A stretch of DNA of 64,000 bases, from positions 235,056 through 299,055 of the forward strand of contig BEXV01000196.1 in NCBI GenBank assembly GCA_003118195.1, written 5' to 3'. Numbering within the stretch: the first letter of the stretch is position 1; the number at the start of each line of letters is the position of its first letter. Shown piece after piece: positions 59,116-64,000 of this stretch. A program made the translations under genes and the position numbers. Origin of the DNA: Hemicentrotus pulcherrimus (Eukaryota; Echinodermata; Echinoidea; Camarodonta; Strongylocentrotidae). The notes under the pieces are model-generated. The model was not told the DNA's origin. It made no database searches and saw only the letters and a list, made by a program, of their open reading frames with translations.

Positions 59116-62100
59116 CCCCTCTGCCAACGAGACAACATCACAGAGATCAGTCAGTCTGGTACTTCATCTGATGTTCTCTGCTCTCATCACTCATCGAGAT
59201 GATCAGATCATCGGTGTATGTATCATCCACCCTGCATCACCCCTTCTTTCTCTTCCTCAGCTCTCACGACTAAGTCAAACTAATAAACATTAACCTTAAC
59301 ATTGGCAGCGTGTAACATGCACCGCGGGATGCGATGCATGCAGGCCGCTGTGTTTATTACATCAAGAATTTGGGCGGTTCAGTGAGCATCAAGTACTTTG
59401 TTGGTTGCTAGTCAGGTCTTATGGACGTCGGATGTAATTTGGGTTACGGTGATGTCGGAGTGGATAAGTGGGGTATGTGTGGGGGGATTGTGGGGGAGCG
59501 CATGTGGGTGTGGCTGGGTGTGTGGAGGTGAAGTTGAGGCTATAAGGGGTGGGACTGTGAGATATAAATGTTTGTTTATTAGCTGGAGTCGTGAATTATT
59601 GTTCAGAAGGTTATTAATACGGCTGAGATGCAGATTAAGATGATAAAGCTGATAATGGTAAGAACTGGTAATCATGCTTACTAGCCACCATAGAACATTA
59701 TTGTAGAAATTAAGGGTAAACGAAATACTAGTAGCTAAGGCAAGGCAGTTCGAGAAAATGCCTTTGTGGAAGATTAGGAACTCGATGGAAAATTTAAGTA
59801 CACCAAAATGAATGTTTAGCCCTCGAACCCTCGAATCGAATTTATACTAACAAATATAGAGCAACAAATGTACAAAGCACAACGTAACAACTAATAACTT
59901 TAACAAAAGACCAATTACACTGGAAGAGAAAAGGACAGTTTATCTAGTTTCTGTCAATTTAGAATCATCATTAGAAAGATTTGTAACTGCAAACATAATT
60001 ATCTTCAGCTCATATAGACATGTGGTATTTCCTTAACCATCTCTACATCCAAGTGTCTTGCGTTAAACGTCAACACTAGACGCAAACCGGCCCCCTCCCA
60101 CACACGCACATACTCACACACTCTTACCCACCCACACCAACGCACACACTAACACACTCATACCCACCACACCAATACCAATCTCTGATCATGCTCTGAT
60201 AAGAACGCGCCAAAGCGTGCGTAATATATCTCAAACTCCCAATGGAGAGTCACACAGGGAGTCTTATACTTTCATAATTAGACTTCTAAAGGGGGCTATA
60301 TGAAAATTATTACCAAAAAAAAAATCATTTTACAACGTTGCCGAAAAGTCTGATCGCAAAAGCTTTCAAACATAACTATTTTGGTAATCAAATTGTTTAT
60401 CCCATAGAAATCAAAATACGGTCACGTAGAAGTTAATTTTAATGTTTGCATATTTCAATGGAGGATGGAAAAGACTTTTTAGATTTTATTAAGTTGATTT
60501 TTTTTCCCAAACGTCATTTCGGATCGTGTTAAAATCATTTAAGATAAATCGGACGAAGCATAGGGAAAGTATGAACTTTAAGACGGGAAGATCATCAACG
60601 ATGGAGAATCTCTAGTTGGCATAACAGGTATAGTGATTATGTAATGACACCTACTTGGACAACTTGATCACTTTCGTTTGAATAAAACGTCACTGAGATG
60701 AGATGGGGACAAGAGTCCATTGCGACGTTCCATTCTTTCAAGTCGTGTTACTGCTATCTGCTTTTGTCCTCACAAAGTCACATTTCCTAAGTAGAAAAGG
60801 CGCTTAAAAATGTTTTTAAATTGTCTTATATGGATGATTTTTCATAATTATCCGATGGAACCTTTTGAAGTGTATTGACCCCCAAAACATAATAACTCAT
60901 GTATCCAGCCGGGAGACATCGTGCGTTTATAGCTAATATTGCCGATTTTTTTTTTTTGTAATGTAGTACGTTCATCGTGTTCATCAAATATGTTTCATAA
61001 CTCCATCTCCATCACATCTTTCTTCATCTCCTTTATCGTCTCTTTCTATATCACAGTCGACTTCAATTGTCGTGACTGTCGTCACACTTGGTTTTAACTA
61101 TGCACTTTATCTCTCTTGACTTTGTTCAATATTTGCTTCAAGTAAAGGCGTACGGGATGTGGGGAGGCTAAGACCTGGGAACTGGGGGCTGGATCCCCTC
61201 CAAGAATTGTAAATTACCAGTAATCATGCAACCGTCAGGGTAACGTTTACTTTCTTAATTACTTGGTTAAATATTGATTTACATAATTATGCAATTCGTT
61301 ATGTAAGAAACACCCTTTTCAATGATATTACATTTTTGATTAAAATAAATTGACAGACAATGGCATTTTAGAAAGATAGTTTCCGAATTAATTCCATTGG
61401 ATGTAAAATCGTTAACCGCTAGGACATTGACCTCCAAATGTATTAACCCCAAAAGGCCATTCCACTGTTTTTTTATCATAACACTAACAGACGAATCCGT
61501 CACAGATCGCTGCGAAAATATAAGATACAAACGAAAGCTTCATTAAAAAATTGATGGCCAGATCATATTAATAGGGCATAATTATATCCTGTTCCGAAGT
61601 CGAAGTCAATGACTTAACAGTCGAGACGATATAGGCCTATGGTTTGCTTCAAGGCTCGGTAGACCTAACCAGGGGCGTCGCTGTAGGGTTTGGAATTAGG
61701 GGAGTTTCCGACCAAAATTGCCGAAATGTTTAATACCCAGAATTTACACCGAAGAAAAGGAGAAGGCATCAATCTCGGCAATTTTTCAATAAAAAATTGC
61801 TGACGAAAATATTTGAAAGGATGCTGAACACCATCGGGAGCTCCGTTTCATAAAGAGATGAATTTATAAACTATCCTTCAATATTTTGGATAGTGCATTG
61901 ACTGGAGAAAAAAATATTATTAATTTCTAGTTATTATCTACGACTTTATCAAGATTGTTTTTGCTGTTTTCTCATTCAAGGCTTCATTTGCATTTTATGT
62001 TCTTCCGGTAAAATAAAAAGCATTTGAGAGTGCATTTATATGTGTATTGAAAAAATGGACATAAGGATTTAAACATTTCGTTTCGAATGTTAAGTAAAGA

Positions 62101-64000
62101 GTTCGTTTGCCTAAAACATCCGCGGAATCAAAAATGGATTCTGTCTTCGTCCTTTGATCATTCAACGTAGATTTCAACTATATTTTTAACTTCATTTCGA
62201 ATTTCTCAGAATTTACGAAGAGTGCTATTTAAAGTGGTACATAGAGTGCTTGCAGTTTACGTTACAATGTTCTCTGTTCTCTGCAAAATAGGGAAATGTT
62301 GAGATCGTTGAACTGCCATACGTTACACTTTTCATATAGAGTAAACACGTCTTAAGAGTTGAGTAACTGGAGAGAGAAAAGAGAACATAGAGAGGCAATA
62401 CAATTGAAGAAAAGAGAGAGAGCAGTGAAAATGAGACAAGAGAGAGACAGAAGGATAGACTGATATCGAGAAACATATCAATGTGAAAGCGATACAGGAA
62501 GAAAACTCTCTTAGACTTAAACGAAAATCATATCACTTACAGACGAGACAGATTCATTTCTACTTCTTCTTTTCCGTTTAGCGTCGCCATACTAAATTAA
62601 CTGCTGCGAAAATATCATCGCGTTCGGATAATTTAAATCCATTTCAGTATCCATAACGATTTTTTGTTGTTGCTTGAATCGATTCGATTCGCTTCTATTT
62701 CGCTTTGAGCAAACCTATAATAACATCTGCAGAATAATCGCTTTGCAGCATGATTTTAATGTGATGATATGGAATCATTATTGCAGACCTAGACAAAAAT
62801 TGGTCAATGACACATTCGAGTTTGTTTGTTTCCTTGATTTTTGTTTCGGGTTGTTTTCTTATGGTATTTTATCTGTTTGTCTTTCGTTGTTATTGTTTAT
62901 GGACAGTCGTTTTTGTTTCGTCTTTTTATTTGTTTCTCTTTTTGTTGTTGTTGTTTCTACAACGCCTTTTGCTGCTGATAAAATGCACGTATAAGATTTT
63001 GTCTGTGGCCTTCAAAATTTGTTTTGAGGGCGTCAGCTCATTGCATGGATTCATGCTTAAATTTGGGCGAGAAAAGGGTGCTGCCCCTTCTCCACCATGC
63101 TTGTTTTTAGATTCTGGATACACCTCTGACGATAGAAAATGGCACGATGAGCCTGGACTTAAGGGCATGACGAAAACCAATCGCCCGGTGATTATGCATG
63201 GCATGAACGCGTCGATATGAAGTCGTTGACTTATGCACTTTGAAAATAGACGGTATATACAGAGGAAGATAGTACAAAACAATCACTTTCTAATATGATT
63301 ATCCTCTATAGTTTATTTATCGATTTATTTATTTATTCCCCTTTTTTATGGATGGCTCATACAATGAGAATTGGTTTTCAAAGGGGTGAAGTTTAGAGTA
63401 TTCCATATCATAATAAAGCAAAGAGAATAATTTAAAATGTTTATATCAACATAAGGGTTAAATAGCGAGTTCAAGACTACAGAAATAGATACAAATATCA
63501 AAATGATACATACATGTAGTTGAAATAATTATAGAATATTAGTTCTGAATATACTGCTAGTATTTATTTTTTTATCATCGACTACGCAGGCAGCTAATAT
63601 AGGCCTATTTGATTTCAATTTGAAAAGCTATGCGTATAAATAAATGTATTCCATAATAAGGAATAATAAATTCACGTCCAAACCATTTACTTCCCTGATC
63701 GATGAAATGAAATTGAAAAGTTTATGTAATAATTAAAAAGATATCTGAACATTATGGAAAATCAAAATCATTTCTGTCATTTCTTTAAGTGTGTCAAACT
63801 CTAACTTATTGACACTAATGGTGTTTGGCAGGCTTTTTGGACTCAAATTACCTCAAAAGCTGAAGAAGGGGGTGTTACGTTTCAAATATCAGATCTGCGA
63901 GAGAAGCAAACTATCGAGAACATTAAATACTCACAAAGAGAGGCACAGCACACAAGGCACCACCTTTCAGTGCTGATGCACAATGTATCCGTATAGCCTT
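59116..64000. other. Non-genic stretch to window end
   Basis: No gene recognised. It contains TG/G-rich sequence at 59459-59530, CA-rich repeat at 60091-60181, an A/T run near 60949-60957, GA-rich sequence at 62401-62460, and a T-rich stretch at 62830-62960 that creates a hydrophobic low-complexity frame. Confidence 0.55.
60091..60181. repeat. CA-rich imperfect microsatellite
   Basis: Imperfect CACACT, CACACC and CCCACA units. Confidence 0.85.

Noticed and set aside
62807..63220. 137-codon plus-strand frame with a very hydrophobic first half
   Set aside because: The hydrophobic part comes from a T-rich tract; length is within chance expectation and no family is recognised.
1..64000. Search for a novel multi-gene system, CRISPR array, operon or viral insertion
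   Set aside because: The window is intron-rich animal DNA with one recognised gene; repeats are dispersed or simple and no clustered unknown genes are seen.

Overview
This is an AT-rich eukaryotic (metazoan) window. It looks like a deuterostome invertebrate, most probably an echinoderm such as a sea urchin. The basis is an intron-rich nicotinic receptor gene with vertebrate-like exon sizes, a Jockey/CR1-type LINE remnant, short palindromic DNA transposons with CCTGGG...TTTCACAAAG ends, a SINE-like repeat of the type common in echinoderm genomes, and abundant microsatellites. The species call is inference. No bacterial, phage or CRISPR feature is present, and I see no new multi-gene system.

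Layout. 1-27.4 kb: no recognisable gene. It holds one 289-bp inverted-repeat transposon (3-291), a strongly diverged minisatellite (about 9.2-9.87 kb), several microsatellites, a telomere-like dispersed repeat (about 18.9 kb) and a 729-base run of N (25360-26088). 27.4-30.0 kb: a dispersed short repeat abutting the 3' tail of a degenerate minus-strand non-LTR retrotransposon. 30.0-40.1 kb: no gene; a second copy of the 5' transposon in opposite orientation (34815-35131), a purine-rich tract, a SINE-like copy and a 50-bp CT minisatellite. 40.2-51.6 kb: the only confidently recognised gene, an alpha-type nicotinic acetylcholine receptor subunit on the minus strand. Six coding exons can be spliced in phase from the segment just after the signal peptide to the stop codon (about 509 residues). 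Two of them are too small or too split to appear as long reading frames. 51.6-64 kb: upstream of exon 2 (intron 1 or 5' flank), with repeats, a local duplication carrying a splice-donor-like site, and one unusually long unexplained plus-strand reading frame ending at 59115.

How the parts relate: the receptor introns have collected mobile elements (two palindromic elements of one family, a short dispersed repeat and a telomere-like repeat). The signal-peptide exon was not identified with confidence. It is either upstream of the window or one of the weak candidates listed. Intron 3 contains two plus-strand open frames antisense to the receptor, of unknown meaning.
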